In this document: positions 33,457-44,726 of the stretch, piece by piece
Numbering within the stretch: the first letter of the stretch is position 1
Layout: the number at the start of each line of letters is the position of its first letter
NCBI GenBank assembly: GCA_001792895.1
Contig: MARA01000048.1
Location: 62,001-126,000, forward strand
Direction of reading: 5' to 3'
Length of the DNA: 64,000 nt
From: Lentinus brumalis
Lineage: Eukaryota; Basidiomycota; Agaricomycetes; Polyporales; Polyporaceae
Made by a program: the position numbers and the translations under genes
The notes under the pieces: model-generated
What the model saw: only the letters and a program-made list of their open reading frames with translations
The model's database searches: none
What the model was told of the DNA's origin: nothing

Positions 33457-35057
33457 TTATGCCTCCTCGCGTCGTATGAGCTCCCTCGCGTCCACAGGGT
33501 CCACCTCGGTAATCGTTGCTGTCCCTCCGCTCCTTTCGGCCATCCAAACCCTCTGTCCACGGATAGCGATCGTGAAAGCGAGCACGCGGAGTGTCGTCGT
33601 GGCACCGACCAAAGTGTCACGAAGCAAATCCAACTTCATCGCTCTCAGGTGCTCCCTGAGCCACCGCTCGATGATCAGTTCGTCCTCGAGGCGATCTTCC
33701 CTTATGTATGAGCCGCCAATGACAAGACGGAGGTACTTGACCTTGGAATTCCGCAGCAGCGGCACCAGATCATTCTGCACGCAGCACAATATGTGAGCGC
33801 GATATAATAGAGTAAGCAGAACAAGCGACGCACGAGAGGATCCCGGATGAGTGGTACGGGATATGTTGCAAGGTGGATCCTGAGGGTGAGGTGGGTGACG
33901 TGCTGCTGATCCGGAGATCCGGACCAAAGCAGACTTGACTCGCCGATCATGGCACCGTTCGGGTCCCTGCAATGCACGTCCAGGACTAGCTTTTGAGGAC
34001 ATGCAGATCTCACGATCTCCAACGCAGCATCGTGTGCGTAGGCGTTGTAGCCTTGGATCTCCAGTCGACGCACTGGGCAGGCCAGCCCGACCACATAGAG
34101 CTGCATGAGTGGGCCGCGCAATGTATCCAGCGAGGACCATACGCGACCACCGCTTTGTTCAGACAGACGGGAATGGCGGAGTGCGGGATAGCTTTCCTTC
34201 GGTATTGTGGAGAAAGGCCCGTTGCCGAGCAGGTCAGGGGAAAGAGATAGATGGCGAAGACCGGGGAAAGCCTGGAACATGGAGCTCGGACGGGGTTGTT
34301 CATCGGCGACGGGAATCTTCAGCGTACGCAGGCTGGGGTAGCAAAGCTCTAAGACGCGGACGTCCAGATGCTCAAGACGGAGTTCTTGAAGATGCTCTCG
34401 GTGCGGGGCCAACACGCGAGGGATGTCATGCGTCCAAAGTATACTGCGGTCCAAGTGGAAGGCGACGTGCAGAGAGAGGACCTTGAGGCGGGACTTCATG
34501 TCCATGAGGATCTCATTCGATGTCTCCTGCGCGTCCGCACACCATGGGTCCATCTCGAAGGACTCCAGCGCTGGTAAACGGGATATCGCATAGGGGATTC
34601 CAGGATCAGCACCGAAAACAGCCTCTCCCGATCCGACGTAAAGTCTCCGAAGGCTTGTAGCGCGTTGCAGAAACGTAAGCAGCAGCTCTGCCCGCTGATT
34701 GTTGAGTGATCTCGTGTCCTCGAGGCGTATGGAGAGGTCACGGACACACGCAGGCCGATTCTCGTCTGCGAGTACAAACCTGCACCATGACTCTAGCTTA
34801 TTGGGGAGGTCGATGTCGATAGGTGTAAAAAGCAGCTCCTTGATAGCCCATTCACGGAGAAATCGTGAAGTGCGCGACACTGACAATATATCAACGCGCG
34901 GCAGGAACGACAAGATGATACGCAGGATGTCGAGGTTGAGGATGATCGCCTTTGTTAGAGCGGCAACGTTGGACCTTTGGAGCATGTCAGGGCAGATCCA
35001 CAAGAAGCTTTCCAACAATCCATACCGTGTCCTTGGAACTCTCCTTGCGTCAGACAT
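33457..35057 (-). CDS. F-box/LRR-type protein
   Basis: Protein of 513 residues. Exons are 33457..33774 and 33834..35057 (phase 0 intron of 59 nt). The start is the ATG giving MSDARRVPRTRYG; the frame is open further upstream but only with a non-ATG codon. The F-box-like segment is ILRIILSFLPRVDILSVSRTSRF (described here in two parts: residues about 56-78), followed by leucine-rich repeats (LRRLYVGS, LKVLSLHV, LQELRLEHL, LRTLKIPV, RHLSLSP). Such proteins are the substrate-recruiting subunits of SCF ubiquitin ligases and are expanded in Agaricomycetes. Target unknown. It is divergent from the orphan gene at 35698. Confidence 0.82.
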
Positions 35058-35164
35058 GGTCGGGAACCTGGTAAGTGCAAAGTAAGTGGACAAGAATGTC
35101 AGCGCTTGTCATCTGCGTGAAGTTCGAGTTCGGTAGTAGCCACCACGTGGCGCTCATTTACGAG

Positions 35165-35198
35165 GTACTTACCTGGTACTTATTGACCTGGTAAGTAC
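35165..35198. promoter_or_regulatory. Inverted repeat in divergent promoter
   Basis: GTACTTACC and GGTAAGTAC, perfect 9-bp arms around a 16-nt spacer that itself contains GGTACTTA. Symmetric position between two divergent genes. Role unknown. Confidence 0.35.
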
Positions 35199-35599
35199 GG
35201 CTTATCGTGAAACGGCCCGTCGTCTTGACCTACCTTCATCACCAACGCAAGATCGCAGGAGGCAGGGTCACAGTGCCGAATGTCTCTATCAACTAAGCTG
35301 GGTGGGAGCTCAAAGTTTGCAGCCTTTTACTAGGCGGAGCCTCGAACTGACCATCCACTCTCAGCCAGTGACGACATGGCGACAAGCAGCATGTTTGGTA
35401 GCTATGCCCTGCATGGGGCAGGATGAGGACCGCTACCAGTTCGTTGTGTTTTCTGAAGGCGTCCAGCTCGATTGTCACCCAGTGCGACGGACGATACGTC
35501 CTCGTGTTCCGCCCCGTCCATCCGCCCCGAATACCACGCTGTCCCTATTCCAGGGTAGCGTACGTACGCCTCATGCGCGCTATCAGCTGGGACCGCTGC

Positions 35600-35606
35600 T
35601 ATATAA
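35600..35606 (+). promoter_or_regulatory. TATA box of orphan paralogue 1
   Basis: TATATAA about 92 bp upstream of the chosen ATG at 35698. It argues against starts upstream of it. Confidence 0.5.
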
Positions 35607-35697
35607 TGGGACGATGGATGTAAGTAGAAGTCTCGTTACACAACGCGCAAACCTCCACTACCTGGAGCACTCCGCCACACCGGACATCGTCAGCTCA

Positions 35698-37146
35698 ATG
35701 TCTGGAATTACGCCGGATAGTGCTCCGCCTGCGACTATGTCGCTCACCACCGTCGAGCATACTACGTCGGCTAGCGACGCTTGGACGGTCGGCGCCGAGT
35801 TGGGTGCGGATCTCGACGAGGGAGCGGGGAAGTTCAAGCAGATTTCAGAAGACCTTAGGGATGTCGTATCCACGCAGCCCTGCCAGGACAATGCGCCTCC
35901 CTGTGGCAGAGACGGCTCGATCGACATCCAACGAGCCCCTTCCACCCCGACCGACGACGCTGACGAGCGCGAAGTCTCCGTGCACTGTCGTGCTACGCCC
36001 TCCTCGAGAGGACTATCCCCATACGTCTTCGACGATGTCCCTTCCTCCAATCCACATCGTCGCCTCCCCTCGCTGCCTTGTGTCCCCTCCGCCATTCTGA
36101 GCCGCCACACTTTGCGTCCAGATGAGTACGCCGTCGCGCCACGGCATACAACGCCACACCGCATGCGAGCTGATGCTGGTTCCGACCCTGAGCCTACTCT
36201 GCCCTTCCACCGCAACATCTGGGGATCGAATATGGACGAAGTTGGCGAGCCTCAGGTGGATCCGACTGCTCGCCACAGTGATGCCACCGCGAATCACGTC
36301 CTCACGAGTACCCAGTCAGTTGATATCGAGGACCCCGATATCGACGCGTCTTTCCTACGTGCTGACGACCGCGATAGCAATAGGGAGTCACAGGAGGCAG
36401 CTGCGCCCCAGCCGTCTCCCGAACGCTTGCCCTCGCGAGCGGAAGCGGGACGGGCTGCGCAGAATCTCATTGATGAGATATCCGGCTCGCTGAGCAACAG
36501 TGACCAGACCGCCTCCAGGAATCGGCGACATGGTGGGTGGCGGGTGCAAGGGCCACACCAGAAGAACACTCGGAAATCTCCCTCGGGCCGGGTCCCTGCA
36601 AGGAACCTCCTTGCCACAATCCATCGCTGGGAGGGTGCACACCTCGTCAAACATTCCAAGCGTATTCCGATTAGCTGGATCATGAATGCGACCACTTGGG
36701 CGAGTTGCCTCCTACCCACTGCGACCGGTTTCGACCTGCCACTGTCGTGGGAACACGGACGAGAGTTGGACCTGCATGTCTCGGTGAGTACCACCCGATC
36801 CCAAATAGCATTGTGTCGTACGTTGCTGACTCCAGAGCTATAGTGGATGCGTCCGGAGTTGCAGGATGCTCTTGGGAGACATTACATACATACAAGATGC
36901 CAGTTGGTGAAGGTGCTGGAGACCGCGGCAGAAAGTTCCCAACGTCTCGCCGAGGAGGTGAGTGCGACCCATCTACCGGTACTCGCAGAGCCTTGCTCTA
37001 ACGTTTCTTCGTCGCAGAAACGCTACACCCGTCGTCTCGCGATTACAGGCTTTTATGTGTGGCACAGGTCGGAGGAAAATGGTACTGCAGTCGATGTCGT
37101 CGTGATAATCGATCATTGTGACCGTAGTGCCTCTCATGCTAAGTAA
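35698..37146 (+). CDS. Orphan protein, paralogue 1 of an undescribed pair
   Basis: Protein of 442 residues. Exons are 35698..36783, 36844..36957 and 37018..37146, all phase 0. The start is MSGITPDSAPPATM, chosen because it is the first ATG after the TATA box and parallels the start of paralogue 2. The long first exon is low-complexity (Ser/Pro/Asp/Arg). The C-terminus is ordered: a segment ending SWEHGRELDLHVS, then a 38-codon helical exon (LVKVLETAAESSQRLAEE), then a strand-rich exon (RRLAITGFYVW..AVDVVVIIDH). The gene at 38309 ends with the same arrangement. I do not recognise a family. No signal peptide or membrane segment. Confidence 0.65.
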
Positions 37147-38308
37147 GTATCTTGGATACCCTCGCTGTGGAAGTAAATATCGTGTTTTTTTGAACGCTGT
37201 TGCGAAGAGACCTGAAACGCGGTGTATATGTTGTCGTACTAAGCCGGGTTGACCTGATCAATAGCAAAGAGAGAAGCGTGCGTACGTTTTATTACAGCGG
37301 GCAGGGCACTGACAGGGACGTGACGGCTCCCACAAGAACGCCGGCGGTAGGTCTGGTGCTCGTGACGTTCAGTACTTGTGGCATTGAGACAGTTGGAGGA
37401 GTTTGCCGCTGGTGGCCGGGAATGGCAACTGAGACGCCCAAGAAGCATACGTACGCGCTTATACGTTCGGCCAGTCTTCAACTTGACTCTCGTCTGCTCT
37501 CGTGCCGTCATGGCGATGCTGTATGACTTGATATGATCTGAAGATCTCTTGTTTGCCTGACGGGCTTTGGCTAATGCATGGGAGACACTGGCTGTCTCTA
37601 TGTCCAACGGGACGTGGCCGGGAGCATTGCCAAGCAGAGCCGTTCCGCCGAACTCAGGTTCAGGCTTGTGATGAGTAAGTACCTTGCTGCTTCTGTGGTG
37701 AGCTTTTACTTCTATGCTGGAATTCTGGTTTGCTAGAAGTCTCATACCGTCAGGTTTGGCTACACCACCACCGCCACAGCATTGCGTCGTCTTACCCTGT
37801 CCGCGAGGATCTGCTGAAGTGCAGAAGAGACAGGCTGTCTTGAGTTCTGGCGGATGGTTACCGCTCTGGATTTCCACGTGCTATTGCCTAGGCTACGAAC
37901 CGTGCCGTACGTCCTCATGCCCCGCCGCCAGTCCTCCGCTGACCATCGGCGGCCCATAATTGTCAGGTTCGCCTCTCATCCCCGCCGCATGCACGCTTAT
38001 GCCATGGTCTATTTCTCGTCGCGTTGCCAGGTCAAAAGGCCATCCGTATATAAGCTGAGAGGGAAACCGCTGACTGTGCAACAAGGATGGTCATCGTCTC
38101 TTAAGCCCTCCGAGACCTCCAGAGCTACGGGAGTGAGACCTCCGACGACGACACTTTCAGCGCTTCCCTTCTCTCCTTTTCTTCCGCTGTCCCCGAGCTC
38201 TGCCACGATGGACACATCGACGTCAATGCACCACACCTATCTCCGCCGGACGACACCTTTGTTGAAGTTGAAGAAGGCGAAATCCTAGAGTACTGTGGCG
38301 ACTCTGCC
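37147..38308. other. Intergenic, promoter of orphan paralogue 2
   Basis: No credible gene. A 212-codon minus frame (37239-37877) lacks an ATG start and any motif. A TATATAAG box lies at 38047 (+). A five-codon upstream reading frame (ATG 38089) sits between the TATA box and the start. Confidence 0.45.
38047..38054 (+). promoter_or_regulatory. TATA box of orphan paralogue 2
   Basis: TATATAAG, about 255 bp upstream of the chosen ATG; a leader with a short upstream ATG frame lies between. The distance leaves room for a 5' UTR intron. Confidence 0.45.
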
Positions 38309-40589
38309 ATGACGCCCATTGGTGACGCCACACTTCCCTCCCCCGCTTTGACCCAGATGGCTCTCGAGGAGGAAGACGTCGAGGCGCAGCTTGCGAGCAC
38401 GGAGCGCTCGCTATCCCTACTCCCCGGATGTGGCGAACCGCCTCGAAAGCTGGCCATAGCTTTGGTAGCCCCAGCGCCGAGTGGTGGCGAGCACGCGGAA
38501 GGGGACAGACTGTACTTCTCGACCTCGCATATCACGACCATACACTCTAGCGTCGTGTTGGAGGTTCTATCCCTTTCCGAGATGGCGAAAGCAGTAGGCG
38601 ACTCGACGACACTCTGGCTTTGGTTCGAGTGCCCGTTTCATACTGGGGTCGAATGGCGTGGCGCTGCGCTGGCCGAGGCCATCCACAGTGTTCTGAAAGA
38701 GATCAGGCACATCGTCAAGGTCATACGTGCTGCACGGCATGACAGCGTGCCTTTGCGGTCGTTGCATCTGCGCCTCCCGTTGCCGGGCGCGCCCATAGGC
38801 TCCCTGGTACAACGTAGTCGCGAGGTTTTGCGCGACTGCTTCCCGAGGCTTGAACGTCTCTTTCTGAACGAGGTGCAGTGTGACCGGTGCGGCGGAGTGC
38901 CCGACATGGTACGTCGTCCCGTCTGCTCGTCTTGAATTCCTCATAAACTCAATCCCACGTCTCCCATGAAAGGTGTCGGACGACGACGACAAGACTCCCG
39001 TGCATCCTAGCACGTTGCAACAGCTCGTCATCAGCAAGAAGAGCATGCTCTCGTCACGCGAGACCTTCCTGTATTCAACGCCTCAGGCAGACCGCAGAGT
39101 ACGTACCTCCGCACGACTCGCTTGCTAACTCGTATTCACGTACTTGCCGTTGCAGAAATGGAACGGCACTGCGACGCTTGAGTGTGCCGGAAGACACATC
39201 GGATGCGACCATGCTGGGTGCACCAAGGTCGGCTACCTCGACCGCGCTTCCGAGGGCGAGCATATCGCCACGCTCCTGCGCGCCACCTTTGGTTCGCACG
39301 TCGACTACCTCGTCGTGCTGGACGAGCGGTGCCACCGCCTTGAGTTCGTCGCTCCGGCGGACATTTCCGGTGCCCCTACCGACACGGAGAGTCCTGAGCA
39401 TGCACACGTGCCGTCGTTCCAAGACATATACAACTCGGTGAAGAAGACCCTTGCTGCGAGTGGCTTCGACGTGGACCCCTCAGAGATACCGTGGGCGGCC
39501 CTTTCTGAGAGGCCCGTCGAGGAGCCAACTATGCCTCCCGAGCAAGGGGAGGAACACTCTTCCGTTCAGATGGAGAATGTTCAGCAGGACAACCTGACAG
39601 GCGCACGGTCGACCAGTGTCAAATCCGAAGATCACGAGGATAGGGAGATGGCCCTCGGAGATGTCGACGACGAGGATGCACCACCCGTTGGCGATCCATC
39701 GAGGTCGCCCTTGCGCGAACATTCTACGCAACTGGAGGCGGCCGACAAGGCTGCGAAGGAGGAGCCGGGCAATCGCCAAAGAATCTGGGATCGTGCGATG
39801 GATTCTCTTCGTGTTCAGGATTCACGCGACCGCGAACAGGCTGCCACGCCTGTGAGGGAGCCCTGTGGTGGTGCTACCAGTGGGAGGGGGGCACATCACA
39901 GGAAGAGTGCCAGAGACCAACTGGATCGGAAGTACGGCAGACACCACCGCGCCGTGCAGCGCGCTTTCGGGGTCCCCAGGGTGGCGCGCCTCTCCCGCCA
40001 GTGAGCCTCCCCGGGAACGCGGGGCCCCTCCTGGAGAGAGTGTACTTCTACCTGACCGACAACAGGATGATGTGCAACCCTTTCCCTGAGCACCCTGTGC
40101 ATCTCGCCTGGATCTGGGGCGGCAAGGTCTACGATGTGCAGCCCCGCGATATGCCAACTCCGCCATGCCGTGCCGACGAACGCTCCTGTCTGTGGATCAG
40201 TATCCAAGTGCGTCTCACTGTTGTATTACTGAGGCGGGTGTGCGATCGTGCTCACTGGCTTCTTTTGCAGTTCAATTCGGGCCTTAAAGCGCGATTCCGT
40301 GGGGGCATTCTCACCTATTGCAGTCTCTCAGCCACGATGATGGAAGTGCTGGTGGTGATCGCGGAGCAGGTCAAGAAGCGCGCGAGCAAGGTTGGTACCC
40401 TCCTTAATGCTCGGGTGGCGGAGTACTGACAGCATGCTTGCGATCTTGCTATAGTGGGATTTGGATGTGGAGGGACTCGTCATCGAGAAGCTGCACTGGA
40501 AGCTGAGAGACAGGGAGAACGAACCGCCGACGATTGTTGCCCGCATCTCTCGGAGAGGGCGAGGACATGTTGCATGTTGCATGTTGTAG
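38309..40589 (+). CDS. Orphan protein, paralogue 2 of an undescribed pair
   Basis: Protein of 660 residues. Exons are 38309..38908, 38973..39098, 39156..39851, 39902..40207, 40271..40390 and 40455..40589, all phase 0. The third intron (39852..39901, 50 nt, GTGAGG..CACAG) explains an apparent frame change near 39890. The N-terminal part contains an LRR-like segment (LRSLHLRLPL, RLERLFLNEVQCDRCGG) and a cysteine-rich knot (LECAGRHIGCDHAGC). The middle is acidic and disordered. The C-terminus mirrors paralogue 1: a 40-codon helical exon (MEVLVVIAEQVKKRASK), then a strand-rich exon (GLVIEKLHWKL..TIVARIS). No known family is recognised. The start could lie upstream if a 5' intron exists. Confidence 0.7.
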
Positions 40590-40846
40590 GGCGCGAGAGC
40601 CGCAGGGATGATGAGTATATGTACTGACTTGATATGCGGACGTTCCATATGTAGGTGCCGTTTGAATATTGGATGTCTGCAGTTGTCAGACTCATGCGTC
40701 ACGCATCATGGATCGACACGCTCAATCAACGTTCAGTGCCATGTTGAGCAAATATCGATAGCACAGTAGTAATCGCAAAGACCGACGAAGAAACATGAGC
40801 ATAATGGTACATATGCAAGAAAGCTGCCGCGATATATTCCCCTCCG

Positions 40847-42023
40847 TCAAAGCTTCGGCCGCACGATGCTCCCGCCATCCAGCTGGATAGTCGCGCCATT
40901 GACGTACGCGCCAGCACGGCTCGCAAGGAAGATACATGCGCCGGCGACGTCCTCTGGGGTGCCAATTCGTCCGAGCGGGATGTTCGCCTTGATGATCTCG
41001 CCCTGCTCGCGCAGGGTATGCGCCATCACTGTATAACGGTCAGCTACAGGCTATCACAACGAATGGCTGGGGTGTGACGTACTCTTGCTCTCGAAAGGAC
41101 CTGTGCGAAGGAGTCGTTGAGTACGATGAGCAATGTCAGTGAGTTACTCGGAGGACGTACCGCACGCGAGCGTGTTGCTCGTGATACCCTCAGAGCCCAA
41201 CCGTCCAGCAAGGTTCCGGCTGAGATGGTGCAGGCCTGCCTTCGACGCCGAGTACGCGTAGGTCTCGTGTGCGGGGACGACCAGGCCTTCGACGGAGCCG
41301 ATCTGCAGGTCAGGTCAGCGAGAGTCAAACGGGGAGAACAAACCGTAACCCCTACGTTGATGATACGTGCTGGGTCGCGATAGACACCGTCGCTGACGCC
41401 GCCCTGCTCGGCACCGGCGCGCAGGAGGGGGAGAGACTTCTGGGTGAGGGTGAACACGCGTTGGAGATTCAGCGTGAGGAGCTTCGTCCATGCTGCGTCC
41501 TGAGGCGATGCCAGTCTCAGTATTCGTGCAATCCAATGTATAGCGAGAAGCAGAGGTCTACACGCGTACGCACCGGGTAATCATCGAGCGTGTCTCCCCA
41601 CGCAGCGCCGGCGTTGTTCACGAGGACGTGCAGCGCCTTCTCCCTCGCGCTCAGCTCCTTCACCAGCCTCTCGACCTCCTCCAGCTTCTGTATGTCCGCG
41701 GGGAGCGAGACGCACTTCCCGGGCCCGAGAGCGTTCAGCTCCTTCTCTGTCGCTGCGCAGTCCTTTGCGGACCGTGACGAGATGTACACCTGCGCGAAGC
41801 GCGTCGGTACGCGTATTGATCCACGGTAATCGTGTGCACGTACCTTCGCGCCGTTCTTGATGAATCCAGTAGCGATCTACTTCGTTCGTGAGCTCCTACA
41901 CCGTGTCCCGTCTTCCCGCCACCGTCGCGCACGTACCATCTTCCCGACGCCGCGGCTCCCGCCCGTGACCAGCACGACCTTGCCCTTGACGTCGAAGAGG
42001 TTATCTACTTTGAAGGAAGCCAT
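40847..42023 (-). CDS. Short-chain dehydrogenase with an 18-nt microexon
   Basis: SDR of 273 residues (3-oxoacyl-reductase/RhlG-like), not close to the array at 1-4.7 kb. Exons are 40847..41028, 41083..41100, 41161..41302, 41356..41499, 41574..41789, 41844..41876 and 41937..42023. Motifs: TGGSRGVG (20-27), NNAG (98-101), Ser at 163 (IGSVEG) and YAYSASK (Tyr177, Lys181), ending LDGGSIVRPKL. Two very small exons are needed: 33 nt (IATGFIKNGAK) and 18 nt (ends ..PFESK). Both restore known SDR segments and all phases close. It uses NAD(P)H; substrate unknown. Confidence 0.9.
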
Positions 42024-42469
42024 GGTGGTGTAAGCAAGAGAGCGAGAGTGGGTGAAGCGGAAGAGCACATCACGGGCGAGAGATACGTTTACATATGTTC
42101 CCCGCCCAGCATGCGCGTGAGCGGCGGCGACTCTGTAGTGCCGAGTGCGGGGTAAGGCCCTCCGGCCCGGCTGCGTTAATGGCCGGTAAGTACGTTGTAC
42201 TTATGCCCATTAGAGCTTTGTAGCATTAACTTCAAACACGCAGCTCCGTCCAGTGCGTACGTACTCTGCACCAACTGATCGTCTATGGACTCAACACCAT
42301 CTCTGTTGTAAGTATTATCCCATGACTTTTGGTACTGTATACTACTTGTTGGTTTTGAGATAGGATGCCCTCGAGACCGTAAGTCACCCGCGTACACCGA
42401 TCTAGTAAGCCCCAAGCTTGATTGATTGTCCTAGCGCGAGAGAGGTCCGTCGACTCAGTCTAGGATCGC
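42024..42469. other. Intergenic with a small palindrome
   Basis: Promoter of the SDR gene and 3' flank of the membrane-protein array. GTAAGTAC occurs at 42186, followed by GTACTTA, making a 7-bp-arm hairpin. No gene. Confidence 0.4.
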
Positions 42470-43709
42470 TCAGGAAGTTGGCGAGTATAGTGAAGGAGTG
42501 GCCTGAGATGAAACTGGGGATGCGACCTCTCCGGCCGACCGAGTCGTCGGACGTAGCGGCGGGGCATCCAAGTTCGGCCGCTCGTCTCGTGAATCGCGAG
42601 CCAACGCCAGTCCAAGCTCGCTCAGCCGGACGGTATGCTCCGACACCGAGCTTTCCGTTCTCTCTATACTGGAGCGAGAGTCGTCTGAAACATGGAGTGG
42701 CGGGGCCGGTGACGAGTTACGGCGTATATGAGGAAGCAATGATACAGGCGGGCGAGTTTCGATCCAGCCCGGCTCTATGATGCGTAGATACAAAATCAGT
42801 TAATGCAGAAGACCCGGAGGTGTGCAGGAAGCGTCTGACCTGTCGGCTTCCATCGCGGGAAGAGCTTTGGGAGGTGCAAAGGGCGTGCGGACGGGCTCTT
42901 GCGTATACTTGAGCCTGAATGCAGGAACGGGTATATGTGTCGGTGTTCAATTCAGCGTGCCGTTATGGATCACGTACCATCGTCGTCCAGATCAGTGGGT
43001 GAATACTGGTGCTTGCGATGACGCCGATACCAGTAGAAGAACGCTCCGCATATAAGGAAAGTCAAGGAGACAGCGCCGATGACGACTCCGACAATAGCCC
43101 CAGTGGATAGACCTCGTGAAGCAGACGACGATGGTGGAGAGGTAGTAGAAGGGGTGGAGCTGCTCGTTTGGATCGTGCTGGAGGTTGCCGTACCATTCGA
43201 GCCGGCCGCGTTGGCCTCCGCCAGTACCCCAGAACGCACCGGTGCCTTGACATCGACCTCCAGCAGACAGAAGGGAGTGTTCTCGCTCGCACCTTCGGCT
43301 ACGATCTTCAGTGTGTGGTTGTTGAGTTCGTCCTGTGAGGAGAGGACCAGCCATTGAGCCCATGCGTTCGGATCGCAGTTCTCCATGAATGGGGTCCGAG
43401 GAGGTGGTTGGATGGGCACAGACTTGCCGTCCTGAGTGGCTGAGACGGCGGGCACTTGTTGCCAAGTGGGATCATACGTAGCCCATACATTTGCGATGTA
43501 ATCTGATCATGCAGCGTCCGGACAAGGTGAGCCTCCTCTCCAATATATATCTGCGACGTATTGGTAGACTCACAGTCGAAGGTCAAAGATACGGAAGCAC
43601 CGGCGATTTGAGTACACCAAGTGTTTTGTTCTTGAACCCAGTCTAGGCGACTGTAGTTGAGGTTCTTATCGTCGCGCTGGAATACGACCCAGGACTCGGA
43701 GGAAGTCAT
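42470..43709 (-). CDS. Single-pass membrane protein, array member I
   Basis: Protein of 346 residues. Exons are 42470..42774, 42840..42914, 42978..43502 and 43574..43709; all three introns are phase 1. The N-terminal beta-rich domain (starting MTSSESWVVFQ, with ANVWATYDPTW) is followed by a Ser/Thr stem, one membrane helix (GAIVGVVIGAVSLTFLICG) with a basic stop-transfer segment (YRRHRKHQ), and a cytoplasmic tail (EPGWIETRPPV, VRLSELGLAL). No cleavable signal is evident, so the helix may be a reverse anchor. This architecture is common in Agaricomycetes but, to my knowledge, without assigned function. Members III and IV have the same exon plan. Confidence 0.82.
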
Positions 43710-44100
43710 GGCGCCGTGGGTCCAGGTGGCAGCGGGGGTGGAGAAGGTGCAGATCCCGGGATACGTCGTCCATACTTAAAGCACAGAGCCGCACGAAATC
43801 TGGCCTGTGCATGTAAATGTACCGAATCGCATTAATCAGCGGAGGCGATGTGCATCCAGTGACTTCCTTACCCTTTATCTCCACATACAACGCTGAAGAA
43901 CCTGGGCGAAGTCGTGACGGCGGGTCGGAACAGGTCCGAAGAAGGCGTTCAGCCTGGGAATGATCAGAGTTATGTTCATCTCGGCGTTCAAGTTCAGAAA
44001 AGGTGTGCAACTCGACCCGCCTCCTCGTCAGTGTACCTGTAGGTATGTGTACACGCAGTCGCACTGCTGTCCTACGGGACCTGGTATGTCGAGTGACCTG

Positions 44101-44215
44101 CATGTGGAGACATCCTAAGTACGTAGCGCTCTAGATCAGCGAAGACCAGACTCATCCTCACGAAGAGTAGACTCACGGTATGTATCATGTGGTGGGATGC
44201 TGTGGCCTGTGGGTA
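44101..44215. repeat. Direct repeat, left copy
   Basis: About 115 bp beginning CATGTGGAGACATC and containing GATCAGCGAAGACCAG. The diverged right copy is at 44465-44577. The two flank a remnant of a membrane-protein gene. Confidence 0.6.
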
Positions 44216-44349
44216 TGGCGCCCGCTAATGTCTGCGAGGTACGCGCCTCTCCTCCCACTCGAAGGGTGCCACTGCCCGCACTCACGACTTTACGAGCGAC
44301 TGACGACTTCCTCCCTGGGACCGGAGAGCGTCTGGTCGGGGTCCTGAGC

Positions 44350-44464
44350 CCATCTGTGGGTGCGTACCAGTGCTTATGCTGGCGTTGTTACCAGAAAAAT
44401 AGCGCGCTCCGTACATGAGGAGAGTCAGGGGAACGGCCCAGATGACGCCGCCGACAAGAGCCTG
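44350..44464 (-). pseudogene. Remnant of a membrane-protein array member (II)
   Basis: On the minus strand the frame reads ALVGGVIWAVPLTLLMYG, clearly homologous to the membrane helix of member I (GAIVGVVIGAVSLTFLICG), and the following nucleotides still align with its exon end. Upstream and downstream exons are missing. It lies just inside a pair of direct repeats, so it is a decayed or partly duplicated copy. Confidence 0.65.
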
Positions 44465-44577
44465 CATGTAGACAACATCTTATATACATAGCGCTTCAGA
44501 TCAGCTAAGTCCAGAGTCATCATCACGAAGACTGGACTGACAGTATCATGCGGTGCGATGCTGTGACCTGTGTGTAG
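44465..44577. repeat. Direct repeat, right copy
   Basis: Diverged second copy of the repeat at 44101-44215 (contains GATCAGCTAAGTCCAGAG and GTGCGATGCTGTGACCTG). Confidence 0.6.
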
Positions 44578-44726
44578 AATCTTTGAATATCGTGGATCAT
44601 AAGTTTGTTGCACTTTCCCGGACTTTGACCGTGGGGGAGTTAATGTCTTGTAGCAAAATACCGGGCGTCTCGGGGCGTTGCCGGCGACACGGTCTTGCGA
44701 GCAGCGACTAAAGAAAGGAGTGTGAT

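Larger units (their letters stand above)
35058..35697. other. Divergent promoter region
   Basis: Serves the F-box gene (-) and the orphan gene (+). It contains an inverted repeat (35165-35198) and a TATA box (35600). The plus frame is open from 35302 but has only an alternative codon and ATGs upstream of the TATA box, so I exclude it. Confidence 0.5.

Noticed and set aside
35302..35697. N-terminal extension of orphan paralogue 1
   Set aside because: The frame is open but lies largely upstream of the TATA box and begins with a non-ATG codon.
37239..37877. 212-codon minus frame between the orphan paralogues
   Set aside because: No ATG start, no motif, and it would overlap the promoter region of paralogue 2.
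39880..40004. Apparent frameshift in orphan paralogue 2 at a G6 run
   Set aside because: A 50-nt intron (39852..39901) with good GTGAGG donor and CACAG acceptor fully explains the frame change.
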